A DNA stretch of 64,000 bases from positions 248,001 through 312,000 of the IMG/VR virus record IMGVR_UViG_3300042350_002797; one strand, 5' to 3'. Source of the stretch: a virus. Positions 19,235-27,529 of the stretch are shown piece after piece. Each line of letters opens with the position of its first letter. The first letter of the stretch is position 1. The translations under genes were made by a program, and so were the position numbers. The notes beneath the pieces are model-generated. The model saw only the letters and a program-made list of their open reading frames with translations. It had not been told where the DNA came from and searched no databases.

Positions 19235-20710
19235 TTATTTATTGGTTATATCAAAATTATCATCTGTAGTTAAATTAGGTTCTGTTGGAATAGACGGTTT
19301 TTTAGCTACAGGAATTGCTTGAGTTGCATTTACTGGTTTACTTATAGGTTGAATTTTAGTCTTATCTTTTTGAATCATTGTTAAGCTGTGTAATAGTGGT
19401 CCTTTTTCGAAAACATGGGCACTTTTATCTCTTTGTTGAGTAGAGAAATATCTTATTTTAACTAGGACTTTTCCTGAAGTTTTATCAGCAATTGTAATAG
19501 TAGGATATCCTGATCTACCAATACTTGTACTAGCTGTAAGATCTACTTTAGCACTGATCATTCTTTGTTTAAGAGAAGCAAAACTGTGAATTGTGGATTG
19601 ATCTTTTTCTAGATTTACAATTCGAACATTAGGAACTTTTAACGTAGCTTGATGAAAAATTACATCAGCAACTTTTTCTACAAATGTAGTTTCATTTCTT
19701 ATATTCGATCCTGCTAATTCTTGATTTAATTTTTCGCCAGCTTGTATATATGCTGCTTTAAAAAAGATCACAATGTCTTTTTTGGCACCTTTAGCTAATA
19801 CATCAGACATTGTTATACCAAAAGGCTCAAATAATTTTCGTGCGGATTCCATCCATTTGTCATAGCCTCCTGATACACCGCCGGTACCTATTTGACCAAA
19901 CTGTTTGCTATCTGCTTTAAGACTTATGTCTACATTTTTTAAATTTCTGACTTTGCCTGATTCAGGATCTCTTACAACTACACTAACATCAGTCTTTCTG
20001 CTTTTTTGTCCGCTCAAGCCATCACTACTAATATAAATTTCATCAACCTTACCATTTTTATAAAAATATTCACTGTACCTTTCTGCATCTAAACTATTTG
20101 CATAATGAGCAGTTGATGAAAATAGAAATTCAAATTTGCTCCATTCTTTCATATCTGAAATAATGTCTAAGCTAGGTCCAGTTAATTTAACACTGAATAC
20201 AATCTTGTCTGCTATGTTACTGTTTCTGTCATTTACTGTATATGTTAAAGACGATCCTATTTTTTGTGTTGCCTTGGCCAATACTTGTTTTACATCTTCT
20301 GGAGTAATATCACCTATCCTGTCTTTGCCTCTTTTAATTAACTTTGCAGTAATTGCAGCTCCTAACACACCTTCTGCTATATCACCTCTATTGAATTTCT
20401 TTGCCTTACCTGCATGATTTAGTCCACTTTGAATAACTGAATCTGACCCTCTGATTATCAACCCCTGATTATTACTTCTTAGAAAATATTTTTCATTTCC
20501 TAAAGCTTTGCCTAAATTAATAACCGGTGATTTTTTCGGCAGTTTTTCAACCCAAATTAGAGTTTCTTCGGGTGCAAAATCTGGTACTACTTGTTGGATA
20601 GCAGCCAGGAGTTTCTTTCCATTCTCCGAGCTAGCGACTTTAACTTCGTGCCCGAAAGTGTAGGTACCTCTAGTAAAAATACTAGCTTCTTTAAGTTCTG
20701 TAAATCTCAT
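19235..20710 (-). CDS. Large protein with possible nuclease-like core (491 aa)
   Basis: The N-terminus MRFTELKEAS matches the capsid-targeting-like leader pattern. Residues about 240-280 contain KTDVSVVVRD and NVDISLKADSKQFGQ, an acidic strand followed by D-x-S-x-K, which is suggestive of a PD-(D/E)XK-type core but not conclusive. The C-terminus is Pro/Thr-rich and disordered. Similar large proteins of unknown function occur in marine T4-like phages. A packaged DNA-active protein is one reading; confidence in the function is low. Confidence 0.6.
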   Translation of the reverse strand: MRFTELKEASIFTRGTYTFGHEVKVASSENGKKLLAAIQQVVPDFAPEETLIWVEKLPKKSPVINLGKALGNEKYFLRSNNQGLIIRGSDSVIQSGLNHAGKAKKFNRGDIAEGVLGAAITAKLIKRGKDRIGDITPEDVKQVLAKATQKIGSSLTYTVNDRNSNIADKIVFSVKLTGPSLDIISDMKEWSKFEFLFSSTAHYANSLDAERYSEYFYKNGKVDEIYISSDGLSGQKSRKTDVSVVVRDPESGKVRNLKNVDISLKADSKQFGQIGTGGVSGGYDKWMESARKLFEPFGITMSDVLAKGAKKDIVIFFKAAYIQAGEKLNQELAGSNIRNETTFVEKVADVIFHQATLKVPNVRIVNLEKDQSTIHSFASLKQRMISAKVDLTASTSIGRSGYPTITIADKTSGKVLVKIRYFSTQQRDKSAHVFEKGPLLHSLTMIQKDKTKIQPISKPVNATQAIPVAKKPSIPTEPNLTTDDNFDITNK

Positions 20711-20719
20711 AATACATAT

Positions 20720-21400
20720 TTAGCGTATCTCTGGGAACAAACATTGTTCTATAAAGATCTTAACATCCTCTTCATTTAACCCTAAACTAGCCATTACTTT
20801 AGGAGTATGTGGGTTCTGTTTTTGATTTTCGCAATAATAATTCTGATTATCTGTGGTATTTTTGTGTGTAAAATTAGATTTAGCTACATTACTTAGATAG
20901 TATTTTATGCTTGTATTTGCTATGTTAAAAATTTGATCTAATTCGTAGTCTTCTTGCACATTACCTGCGGCAATCATACTACCAGTAAAAATACGATCTG
21001 CCCATTCAGGAAGTTTACGTGTCTTATTCCATTGAAGTTTTACTGCTTCTCCGGCAAACCAGTCTATTAACGGATGCTCGTGATCTCCTGCTGGACTGAA
21101 ATCATGAAAACACCCAGTGATTTTACTTTTTCCTGCTATAACATCAAATCCATATATTGGTGCCGGATTGTGTACATGCGGAAACACGCAACAATGCATC
21201 ATCCATAGCCCTTTGGTTTCTCTGGCATCTACAACATCTATGTGTGCTCTGCGATAACGATCGCTACTCCATACGCGATTAATCCAGCCAGGCTGGTTAA
21301 AACGATCCATGCCAGGCTCGAATACTTCTCTTCCGGTTTCATTAAACTGGTCCTCTAATAATTTTTGTATATCAATAAGTGTATCCCAAACAGTTTTCAT
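20720..21400 (-). CDS. Ferredoxin-dependent bilin reductase (PcyA/PebS/PcyX family, 226 aa)
   Basis: Start at 21400 (MKTVWDTLIDIQ) is chosen because AAGG precedes it and the upstream gene stops at 21402. Residues about 45-110 match the family: RRAHIDVVD, LWMMHCCVFPHVH, APIYGFDVIAGKSK and CFHDFSPAG. A His in MMH and the Asp in GFDVIAG are 17 residues apart, the same spacing as catalytic His88 and Asp105 of PcyA (numbers from memory). The enzyme reduces biliverdin using ferredoxin. With heme oxygenase three genes upstream it forms a heme-to-bilin pathway. PcyX of marine phages is the closest precedent. Confidence 0.88.
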   Translation of the reverse strand: MKTVWDTLIDIQKLLEDQFNETGREVFEPGMDRFNQPGWINRVWSSDRYRRAHIDVVDARETKGLWMMHCCVFPHVHNPAPIYGFDVIAGKSKITGCFHDFSPAGDHEHPLIDWFAGEAVKLQWNKTRKLPEWADRIFTGSMIAAGNVQEDYELDQIFNIANTSIKYYLSNVAKSNFTHKNTTDNQNYYCENQKQNPHTPKVMASLGLNEEDVKIFIEQCLFPEIR

Positions 21401-21401
21401 T

Positions 21402-22199
21402 TTATACCTTAAAAAACTTTTCAATTATCTTTGCACACAAATCAAACTCACCTTTGTTCTTTGCAAAATTATAGTTAGAAGGATCTGCATGATGATTATT
21501 ATGATACCCTTCTGCTGTTTCGATTATCTGAATCCATTTATTATTATAACTATTGTCCTTGGTATCAAAACTTTTATATGATCCTGGCAACTTAATATGC
21601 ACTAGGTACCCTACTACTATATTGCTGGTTAAAATGCTAAGTCCTCCTGCGAAAGGCATAAGAAACAAGAACAATTTCCAATCTATTAAAAATAGTATTG
21701 CTGATATTAAAAACCAGCAGGCGAAATAATACTTATGAATAAAATTTACAACCCTATCTTTTAAGATAAACATGGGAATTTTCATTTCTTTTTCTTCTAA
21801 AAACCATTTTTTAGAATTTAGTAACCAAGAAAAACATGAATGTAATATTCCATCTTTAGGGCTATGTAAATCTAACTCTTTATCACTGTGTCTATGATGA
21901 TGTGTATGTTGAGCAGCAAATGCAATTGGACTACCGTTACCGCTAATAATGGATCCTATAGCAAACAACAAGTGTCTTTTATATCCAGTTTTAAAACTTC
22001 TATGAGTAAAATATCTATGTAATCCTATTGATACAAATAATATGCCTACTATGCGATACCATACAATGCCTAGTACAAGCCACCATAGCGATGTATAGAA
22101 AGCAACAACGATTCCTACTGGAATACTTAAAATATTAAAACAATAAAATAATCTAAATTTATCTAAGTAATTTATTTTTTCAAACATTTTATAATCCAT
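21402..22199 (-). CDS. Membrane fatty-acid desaturase (265 aa)
   Basis: All three histidine boxes of acyl-CoA delta-9-type desaturases are present: HRYFTH near residue 61, HTHHHRH near 97, and YHNNHH near 232, around four hydrophobic segments. The di-iron enzyme inserts a double bond into acyl chains in the membrane using oxygen and electrons. It is the second of two tandem desaturases and overlaps the first by up to 28 bases. Between heme oxygenase and bilin reductase it appears to be part of the same operon. Confidence 0.92.
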   Translation of the reverse strand: MDYKMFEKINYLDKFRLFYCFNILSIPVGIVVAFYTSLWWLVLGIVWYRIVGILFVSIGLHRYFTHRSFKTGYKRHLLFAIGSIISGNGSPIAFAAQHTHHHRHSDKELDLHSPKDGILHSCFSWLLNSKKWFLEEKEMKIPMFILKDRVVNFIHKYYFACWFLISAILFLIDWKLFLFLMPFAGGLSILTSNIVVGYLVHIKLPGSYKSFDTKDNSYNNKWIQIIETAEGYHNNHHADPSNYNFAKNKGEFDLCAKIIEKFFKV

Positions 22200-22924
22200 G
22201 CACTGGGATCAAGCTCAAACCATTTTTTACTAAAATTCCAATTTGAAGAATCTGCATGATGGTTTGCATGTAGAGTGCTGCCTCCTGTTATAAATGCTAA
22301 ACTTATATAGTTAACACTTTTCCATTCCCCATCTAATTGTTTATGAGCGAAACAATTAACACTCATTTCTATATGAAAAGTGATTACCATAGCGAGTAAT
22401 AGACTTAATGCAATTTCGTAATCTAGCACTGTTAAAAAAAGTAAAGTAATGTAAACAATTTTTTTACAATTTCTATCAATACGTATCAAATTGTAATCTA
22501 AAATATGGTCTTTTATTATTCTTAGAGGTACATGTGGAATGTTTAAAAACCATGTAAAATAACTATGTAAGTATCCATGTTTAGGACTGTGTGGATCTAA
22601 ATCAGTATCACTATGTGCATGATGCCACCTGTGCATTAAACTCCATAGTATAGGACCCCCCATGATTCCAAAACAAGAAATAATGCCAATGGAATAAGTG
22701 ATCCATTTATATTTTGGTATCCAACTTTTATGAGAAAATAATTTATGAGAACCACATTGGATACCTGCCCAATAAATTAAAATATGAAAAAATATCGTAA
22801 ATAAAAGAACTTTGACTATATTAAAAGATAAAAAAATTGTCGCTGTAATTGCGACAATTTGTAAAGGAAGATTAAATTTTAAATAATAATCTCGAAATTC
22901 TTTATTTAAATCCAATCCGGTCAT
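22172..22924 (-). CDS. Membrane fatty-acid desaturase (250 aa)
   Basis: Histidine boxes HKLFSH, HRWHHAH and HANHHAD are in order with multiple membrane segments. It differs enough from the downstream copy to suggest either old duplication or separate acquisition. The start (ATGA) overlaps the stop of the heme oxygenase gene. Changing membrane fluidity during infection is a plausible role. Confidence 0.92.
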   Translation of the reverse strand: MTGLDLNKEFRDYYLKFNLPLQIVAITATIFLSFNIVKVLLFTIFFHILIYWAGIQCGSHKLFSHKSWIPKYKWITYSIGIISCFGIMGGPILWSLMHRWHHAHSDTDLDPHSPKHGYLHSYFTWFLNIPHVPLRIIKDHILDYNLIRIDRNCKKIVYITLLFLTVLDYEIALSLLLAMVITFHIEMSVNCFAHKQLDGEWKSVNYISLAFITGGSTLHANHHADSSNWNFSKKWFELDPSAWIIKCLKK

Positions 22925-23463
22925 TCTTCTCTAACCAATGCTTTCATTATCTTAATAGCCCATTGAAAAGCGACCTTTGCTTCGTCACCAAGGTCGTCTG
23001 TTAATTCAGCACGTATAGCAGTTTTTAAATTTTCCGCATCTTTGAATTGATAAAATCGACCTTGACCTGGACATTTCTTTGCAATGATTTGCCCACCAAA
23101 TAAATCTCCCATATGGCGACAATATAAATGAGCTTTGATTAAATGTCTACGTTCTTGATCGTAATTTAAATCTAACAAATACTTGCAATAGCTAATGGTT
23201 TCAGGCAACCAAGTTAAATTATGATAAGGCCCTACTAATTCAATACAGTCTTGATAAATCTTATGTGCTCGTTCAATGTCAGGAAGATTTTTCAACATTC
23301 CTTGACTGTTAGCCGCAGTTTCGATACCATTATACACCAGTACCATTTGCCAAAGATAGTTAGCGTATTCTTCTTTAGTGAAAGAACCTGTAACTAGCTT
23401 TTTGGCAAATACTGTTCTTTCTGCATCTGAGTGCAAATCTTTAGTTATTTCTCGTAGACTCAT
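22921..23463 (-). CDS. hemO: Heme oxygenase (180 aa)
   Basis: An all-helical heme oxygenase. LREITKDLHSDAER carries the proximal-type His near residue 10, and MGDLFGGQIIAKK near residue 120 is the distal helix signature (GDLSGGQ in HO-1). The enzyme opens heme to biliverdin, CO and iron. It shares ATGA overlaps with both clpS upstream and the desaturase downstream. Products could feed the bilin reductase or supply iron. Confidence 0.9.
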   Translation of the reverse strand: MSLREITKDLHSDAERTVFAKKLVTGSFTKEEYANYLWQMVLVYNGIETAANSQGMLKNLPDIERAHKIYQDCIELVGPYHNLTWLPETISYCKYLLDLNYDQERRHLIKAHLYCRHMGDLFGGQIIAKKCPGQGRFYQFKDAENLKTAIRAELTDDLGDEAKVAFQWAIKIMKALVREE

Positions 23464-23765
23464 TCTTCTTCTAATTTAATTTGTAAAGGAAACCCTTGAG
23501 ATCTAGAAATTGAAGTTGCTTCGACTGCTTTTACTTCTGCAATTTCAAAAGTGTAAACTCCAGCAATTCCACTTCCTTCATTATGTATCTGCATTGTAAT
23601 ATCTTTAGCAGTATCTTGGCTGTGTTTAAATATTGTAGTTAATACGGAAATTACAAAATCCATTGGAGTATAATCGTCATTTAACAAAATCACTTTCCAA
23701 CGTTTTGGTTCTTGTATATTTTGTTTGATTTTTTCGTCAATTTTTACGTCGTGTTCTACAGACAT
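23460..23765 (-). CDS. clpS: ClpS, N-degron adaptor for ClpA-type unfoldase (101 aa)
   Basis: WKVILLNDDYTPMDFVISVL is the ClpS core including the Asn-Asp pair that binds destabilising N-termini; AKDITMQIHNEGSGIAGVYTFEIAE completes the fold. AGGAG precedes the ATG. It is the first gene of a tightly overlapping operon (clpS, hemO, two desaturases, bilin reductase). It could redirect the host ClpAP protease. Confidence 0.95.
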   Translation of the reverse strand: MSVEHDVKIDEKIKQNIQEPKRWKVILLNDDYTPMDFVISVLTTIFKHSQDTAKDITMQIHNEGSGIAGVYTFEIAEVKAVEATSISRSQGFPLQIKLEEE

Positions 23766-23787
23766 GTTTAACTCCTGTGATGTTTAT

Positions 23788-23808
23788 AAGGGGACATAAA
23801 GTCCCCTT
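23788..23808 (-). terminator. Hairpin at start of the clpS transcript
   Basis: AAGGGGAC-5-GTCCCCTT. It ends hsp20 transcripts, but it also overlaps the predicted start site of the promoter at 23811-23839, so it could be an operator or 5'-protective hairpin. Confidence 0.65.
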
Positions 23809-23810
23809 GT

Positions 23811-23839
23811 ATTATATTACTTAACTTCTACAATGTCAA
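23811..23839 (-). promoter_or_regulatory. Promoter of the clpS-hemO-bilin operon
   Basis: TTGACA, exact 17-base spacer, TATAAT, lying in the last codons of hsp20. Confidence 0.75.
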
Positions 23840-24266
23840 TTACCCTGGCTTTCTTTTCTTCTGGAATAATGTATTCTAGATTAATAGTCAAGATACCATC
23901 TTTGATTTCAGCACCGTTAACAACCATGTGTTCTGCAAGTTGCCAACTTCTTACAAAGCTTCTACTGCTTAGTCCACGATGTAAGTACTGTTTAACAGTA
24001 TTTTCATTAGGTGTTTCTGATTCTCCCTTTACAGTTAGAATCTCTTGTTCAACTTCGATACTAATTTCATTTTTCTTGAAACCTGCAATTGCTATTTCAA
24101 TTTGATAATGAGTATCATCTGTTTTTATAATATTATGTGGAGGATAATTTGTTGATAGTTGATTTGCAAACCTTGTTTCAAAAGTATCAAATAATCTATC
24201 AAATCCTACCAATGCCTTATTCAAGGCCGTTGTATCAAAACGTGTTAAAGTTCCATTCATTGTCAT
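23817..24266 (-). CDS. Hsp20/IbpA-type small heat-shock protein (149 aa)
   Basis: An alpha-crystallin domain spans about residues 45-140: IIKTDDTHYQIEIAIAGFKKNEISIEV, ILTVKGES, YLHRGLSSRSFVRSWQL and the GILTINL strand. Small heat-shock proteins hold unfolded proteins for DnaK. The upstream leader shares TTGCTTAA and AAGGAGAAAA with the dnaK leader, and the gene follows dnaK on the same strand. Confidence 0.95.
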   Translation of the reverse strand: MTMNGTLTRFDTTALNKALVGFDRLFDTFETRFANQLSTNYPPHNIIKTDDTHYQIEIAIAGFKKNEISIEVEQEILTVKGESETPNENTVKQYLHRGLSSRSFVRSWQLAEHMVVNGAEIKDGILTINLEYIIPEEKKARVIDIVEVK

Positions 24267-24293
24267 TTCTTTTCTCCTTTATTTAAGCAAGAT

Positions 24294-24326
24294 AATAAAA
24301 ATATTTGACCCAATGGCGTCAAATAT
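24294..24326 (-). terminator. Terminator after dnaK
   Basis: ATATTTGAC-8-GTCAAATAT followed by TTTTATT on the minus strand. Confidence 0.75.
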
Positions 24327-24331
24327 AGTTC

Positions 24332-26209
24332 TTAAGCAGTTTCCTTAAATTCTGCATCTACTGCAACATCTTCGGAAGTTCCGCTTGAAGATTCCTTTTT
24401 ACTTTTTGCAGTTGCAACTATTTGTTGTACTTCAAAAAGTGTAGTGATAGATTCGTTAATTTTTTCCTTGTCTGATTCTGCACAAGCTTCTTCAGCTACT
24501 TTGCAAGCATCATTCACTTTGGTTTTTTCTTCTTCAGTAAGAAGAGTTTCAACTTCTTTCATATCACTACGAATGTTATGTATAATACCTTCTGCATTAT
24601 TTCGTGTTTCTATCAACTCTCGTTGTTTACGATCTTCGTCTGCATTGGCTTCGGCGTCCTTTACCATACGTTCAATTTCTTCTGGAGTTAATCCGCTATC
24701 GCTTTTAATGGTAATTTTATTTTCTTTACCTGTGTTCTTATCTTTGGCACTCACGTGCATAATACCATTAGCATCTATATCCAATGTCACTTCAATCTGC
24801 GGCATGCCTCTACGTGCAGGAGCGATTCCTTCTAAATTAAATTCTCCTAACAACTTATTGTAAGAAAACATTTCGCGTTCACCTTGTGCAACTTTAATAG
24901 TTACCGCAGGCTGATTATCTTCGGCTGTAGAAAATACCTGACTATGTTTTGTAGGTATAGTAGTATTCTTACTGATTAGTTTAGTAAAAATGCCTCCCAT
25001 TGTTTCAATGCCTAGACTTAGTGGAGTCACATCTAATAACAGAACGTCTTTTCTATCTCCACCTAGAACTGCGCCTTGTACTGCTGCTCCAGCTGCAACT
25101 GCTTCATCTGGATTAACATCTTTACGTGGTGCTTTACCAAATAGTTTTTCAACTTCTTCTTGCACTTTAGGCATACGTGTTTGCCCACCGACTAGAATAA
25201 TTTCATCAATATCGGCAGCACTAACTTTTGCATCTTGCATTGCTTGACGACAAGGTGCTAAACTTCTTTGAATTAAGTCTTCTACTAAACTTTCTAATTT
25301 TGCTCTAGTTAATTTAAGATTTAGATGCTTAGGACCTGAAGCATCAGCAGTGATATATGGAAGATTCACATCAGTTTGTGAACTGTTGGACAATTCAATT
25401 TTTGTACGTTCAGCTGCTTCTTTAAGACGTTGCAGTGCCATGACGTCTTTACTAAGGTCAATACCTTGCTCTTTCTTAAATTCAGATACAAGATAATCCA
25501 TAATTCTATTATCAAAGTCTTCGCCGCCAAGGAATGTATCGCCGTTGGTAGAAAGAACTTCGATTTGTTTATCTCCGTCGACGTTAGCGATTTCTATAAT
25601 GCTGATATCGAAAGTACCGCCACCTAGATCATATACAGCAACTTTTCGATCACGTTTATCTGTTTTATCGACGCCATAGGCTAGAGCTGCTGCGGTTGGT
25701 TCGTTAATAATACGCAGAACTTCTAGCCCTGCAATTTTTCCTGCATCTTTAGTAGCTTGACGCTGACTATCGTTGAAGTAAGCAGGTACAGTGATAACAG
25801 CCTGTGTTACTTCTTGCCCAAGATAGTCTTCTGCGGTTTTCTTCATCTTACGTAGTACTTCCGCTGAAACTTGTGGAGGAGCCAATTCTTTGCCATTAGC
25901 TCGTATCCAAGCATCTCCGTTAGTAGCCTCCATGATCTCGTAAGGCATTAAGTTGATATCTTTTTGTACAGCGTCTTCTTTAAATTTACGTCCGATAAGA
26001 CGCTTTGATGCATGAATTGTATTTTTTGGATTAGTTACTGCTTGACGTTTGGCTGGTGCGCCGACTAGGATTTCTTCATTAGTATAAGCAACAATACTAG
26101 GTGTAGTTCTAGCACCTTCTGAATTTTCAATTACTTTGCTTATACCGTTTTCAATTATTGCTACACAACTATTAGTAGTACCCAAATCGATACCGATGAT
26201 TTTGCTCAT
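24332..26209 (-). CDS. dnaK: DnaK, Hsp70 chaperone (625 aa)
   Basis: Full-length Hsp70: [13 protein letters not shown] phosphate-1 motif, [43 protein letters not shown], the linker region [15 protein letters not shown], then the substrate-binding and lid domains. The C-terminus (DAEFKETA) departs from the usual DAEFEEVKD ending, so interaction with co-chaperones may differ. No dnaJ or grpE is present in the window. With hsp20 and clpS it forms a proteostasis block. Confidence 0.97.
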   Translation of the reverse strand: MSKIIGIDLGTTNSCVAIIENGISKVIENSEGARTTPSIVAYTNEEILVGAPAKRQAVTNPKNTIHASKRLIGRKFKEDAVQKDINLMPYEIMEATNGDAWIRANGKELAPPQVSAEVLRKMKKTAEDYLGQEVTQAVITVPAYFNDSQRQATKDAGKIAGLEVLRIINEPTAAALAYGVDKTDKRDRKVAVYDLGGGTFDISIIEIANVDGDKQIEVLSTNGDTFLGGEDFDNRIMDYLVSEFKKEQGIDLSKDVMALQRLKEAAERTKIELSNSSQTDVNLPYITADASGPKHLNLKLTRAKLESLVEDLIQRSLAPCRQAMQDAKVSAADIDEIILVGGQTRMPKVQEEVEKLFGKAPRKDVNPDEAVAAGAAVQGAVLGGDRKDVLLLDVTPLSLGIETMGGIFTKLISKNTTIPTKHSQVFSTAEDNQPAVTIKVAQGEREMFSYNKLLGEFNLEGIAPARRGMPQIEVTLDIDANGIMHVSAKDKNTGKENKITIKSDSGLTPEEIERMVKDAEANADEDRKQRELIETRNNAEGIIHNIRSDMKEVETLLTEEEKTKVNDACKVAEEACAESDKEKINESITTLFEVQQIVATAKSKKESSSGTSEDVAVDAEFKETA

Positions 26210-26240
26210 GTTTTTCTCCTTAAATTAAGCAAGATTTTTG
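26210..26240 (-). promoter_or_regulatory. dnaK leader shared with hsp20
   Basis: The leader reads ATCTTGCTTAA then TTTAAGGAGAAAA; the hsp20 leader at 24267-24292 has the same ATCTTGCTTAA and AAGGAGAAAA blocks. No convincing sigma32 promoter (CTTGAAA/CCCCAT) is seen upstream. Confidence 0.45.
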
Positions 26241-26285
26241 GACTCGTGTCCTTTGTACAACCCTTAAGGCGCTGCACAATCTTAT

Positions 26286-26867
26286 TTATCTCTGATTTGC
26301 CAGAGGTTGTATTAAATTTCCATTAAATTGTGTACTGCTCCTTAATCTTTGAAAAACGTTCTGTACTCCCACTGCTTGGTTCCACGCATCTTCTAAAGCA
26401 TGATGTTTAAGTACCGGCGGTCTTTTTGGGTCAATGCCCAAATCAAACAACGTTCTAGTATCCCTAACTTCCCAAAAACTCCAAGGGATTGCCTTATTAA
26501 GTTTTCTAAAAATATTTTCACAAATAACAGTGTCAAAAGCGGCACCATGACTCCAAACACGTTTAGCTCCCCAACAAAATTTATACAATTGATTAAAGGC
26601 TTCTCTTACATGAATCCTGTCTTCTGTACTAAATGCTTCTTCTTGTGCTTCTTTACTCTGCTTACTCCACCATTCTAGAGTATCATTTGAAACATCTAAT
26701 TCTAATTCGTCGCAACTGTCTATGTCTACTTTGACATAAAATTTTTCACAACTAGGACTATCGAGTTCATTACTAAACGGATCAAATTTAACAGCTCCAA
26801 TTGTCAATACTGCTGCATTAGGTGAGGTGGCAAGAGTCTCTAAATCTATCATTATATCAGATAGCAT
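26286..26867 (-). CDS. DEDDh 3'-5' exonuclease, T4 DexA-like (193 aa)
   Basis: Exo motifs are present: MIDLETLAT (DxE), SHGAAFDTVICENIF (second Asp), and HHALEDAWNQA (H-x4-D). The overall form matches T4 DexA and Rv2179c-type exonucleases, which digest single-stranded nucleic acid from the 3' end. A possible promoter lies at 26887-26915 (TTGTTT-17-TATAAT). Confidence 0.85.
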   Translation of the reverse strand: MLSDIMIDLETLATSPNAAVLTIGAVKFDPFSNELDSPSCEKFYVKVDIDSCDELELDVSNDTLEWWSKQSKEAQEEAFSTEDRIHVREAFNQLYKFCWGAKRVWSHGAAFDTVICENIFRKLNKAIPWSFWEVRDTRTLFDLGIDPKRPPVLKHHALEDAWNQAVGVQNVFQRLRSSTQFNGNLIQPLANQR

Positions 26868-26886
26868 AAAATCTTTCTAAAATTAT

Positions 26887-26915
26887 ATTATACAAAAAAA
26901 ATTAAATTAAAACAA
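26887..26915 (-). promoter_or_regulatory. Candidate promoter of the exonuclease gene
   Basis: TTGTTT, 17-base spacer, TATAAT; it overlaps the end of the bS21 gene. Confidence 0.55.
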
Positions 26916-27137
26916 CTTTTTTGGCAATTGTTCTTTTTTTAATTTGTTTAAGAAACGAGCTCGACCTGCTGCTTTTTTACGTTTACGAGCTGTTGTTGGT
27001 TTTTCATAAAATTCTTTTTTTTGTAGAGTCTTTAATGTACCAGCTTCCTCTACTTTGTTTTTTAATTTGCGTAAAGCTCTGTTTACATCGTCTCCATCTC
27101 TTAGCACTACTGTAGTTCCTTTTCTAGGCATCCTCAT
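26907..27137 (-). CDS. rpsU: Ribosomal protein bS21 (up to 76 aa)
   Basis: TTVVLRDGDDVNRALRKLK and the hallmark EFYEKPTTARKRKKAAGRAR define bS21, the small-subunit protein next to the anti-Shine-Dalgarno helix. Phage-encoded bS21 can replace host copies and bias initiation. Two in-frame starts (27137, 27131) are possible; the Shine-Dalgarno sequences are encoded by the acidic tail codons of the preceding gene. Confidence 0.95.
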   Translation of the reverse strand: MRMPRKGTTVVLRDGDDVNRALRKLKNKVEEAGTLKTLQKKEFYEKPTTARKRKKAAGRARFLNKLKKEQLPKKLF

Positions 27138-27525
27138 CCTCGTCGTCTTTATCTAGAACTTCTAAAACCCAATCTAAATTATACATTCTATTTCTGCTTA
27201 TTAAACTCCACGGTGTGATTTCATCTGTGGTATAATAGTAAGCATTAGATTGTGTTAGAATTAAGGAAACAAATAGTTTAGTAAGATCGTCACAATTATC
27301 AATGTCTACAACAATCCTATCGACACTTTGGCTCACTGACAATAACCAGTTGATATCCGATTCAGCATCATCAAACACATATACATTTACATCTTCTCCA
27401 ATCTTACTTAGAGTAGCTTGAAATTGCAGTTTGATTTTAGTAGACGGTTTGACTAATAAGAATGATAAGTTCGAATTGTACAGTCTGTCAGGAGGTGTAA
27501 TTAAGTTAATATTTGTTCCACTCAT
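27124..27525 (-). CDS. Conserved phage protein with acidic tail (133 aa)
   Basis: A soluble alpha/beta-looking protein (NVYVFDDAESDINWLLS, RIVVDIDNCDDLTKLF) ending DKDDEDEDA. No family recognised. Its last codons overlap and provide the ribosome site of rpsU, suggesting coupled expression. Five bases separate it from the upstream membrane protein gene. Confidence 0.65.
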   Translation of the reverse strand: MSGTNINLITPPDRLYNSNLSFLLVKPSTKIKLQFQATLSKIGEDVNVYVFDDAESDINWLLSVSQSVDRIVVDIDNCDDLTKLFVSLILTQSNAYYYTTDEITPWSLISRNRMYNLDWVLEVLDKDDEDEDA

Positions 27526-27529
27526 ATAA

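Noticed and set aside
24444-25627. Plus-strand frames antisense to dnaK
   Set aside because: Antisense frames of a strongly conserved coding gene; no ribosome sites or promoters.
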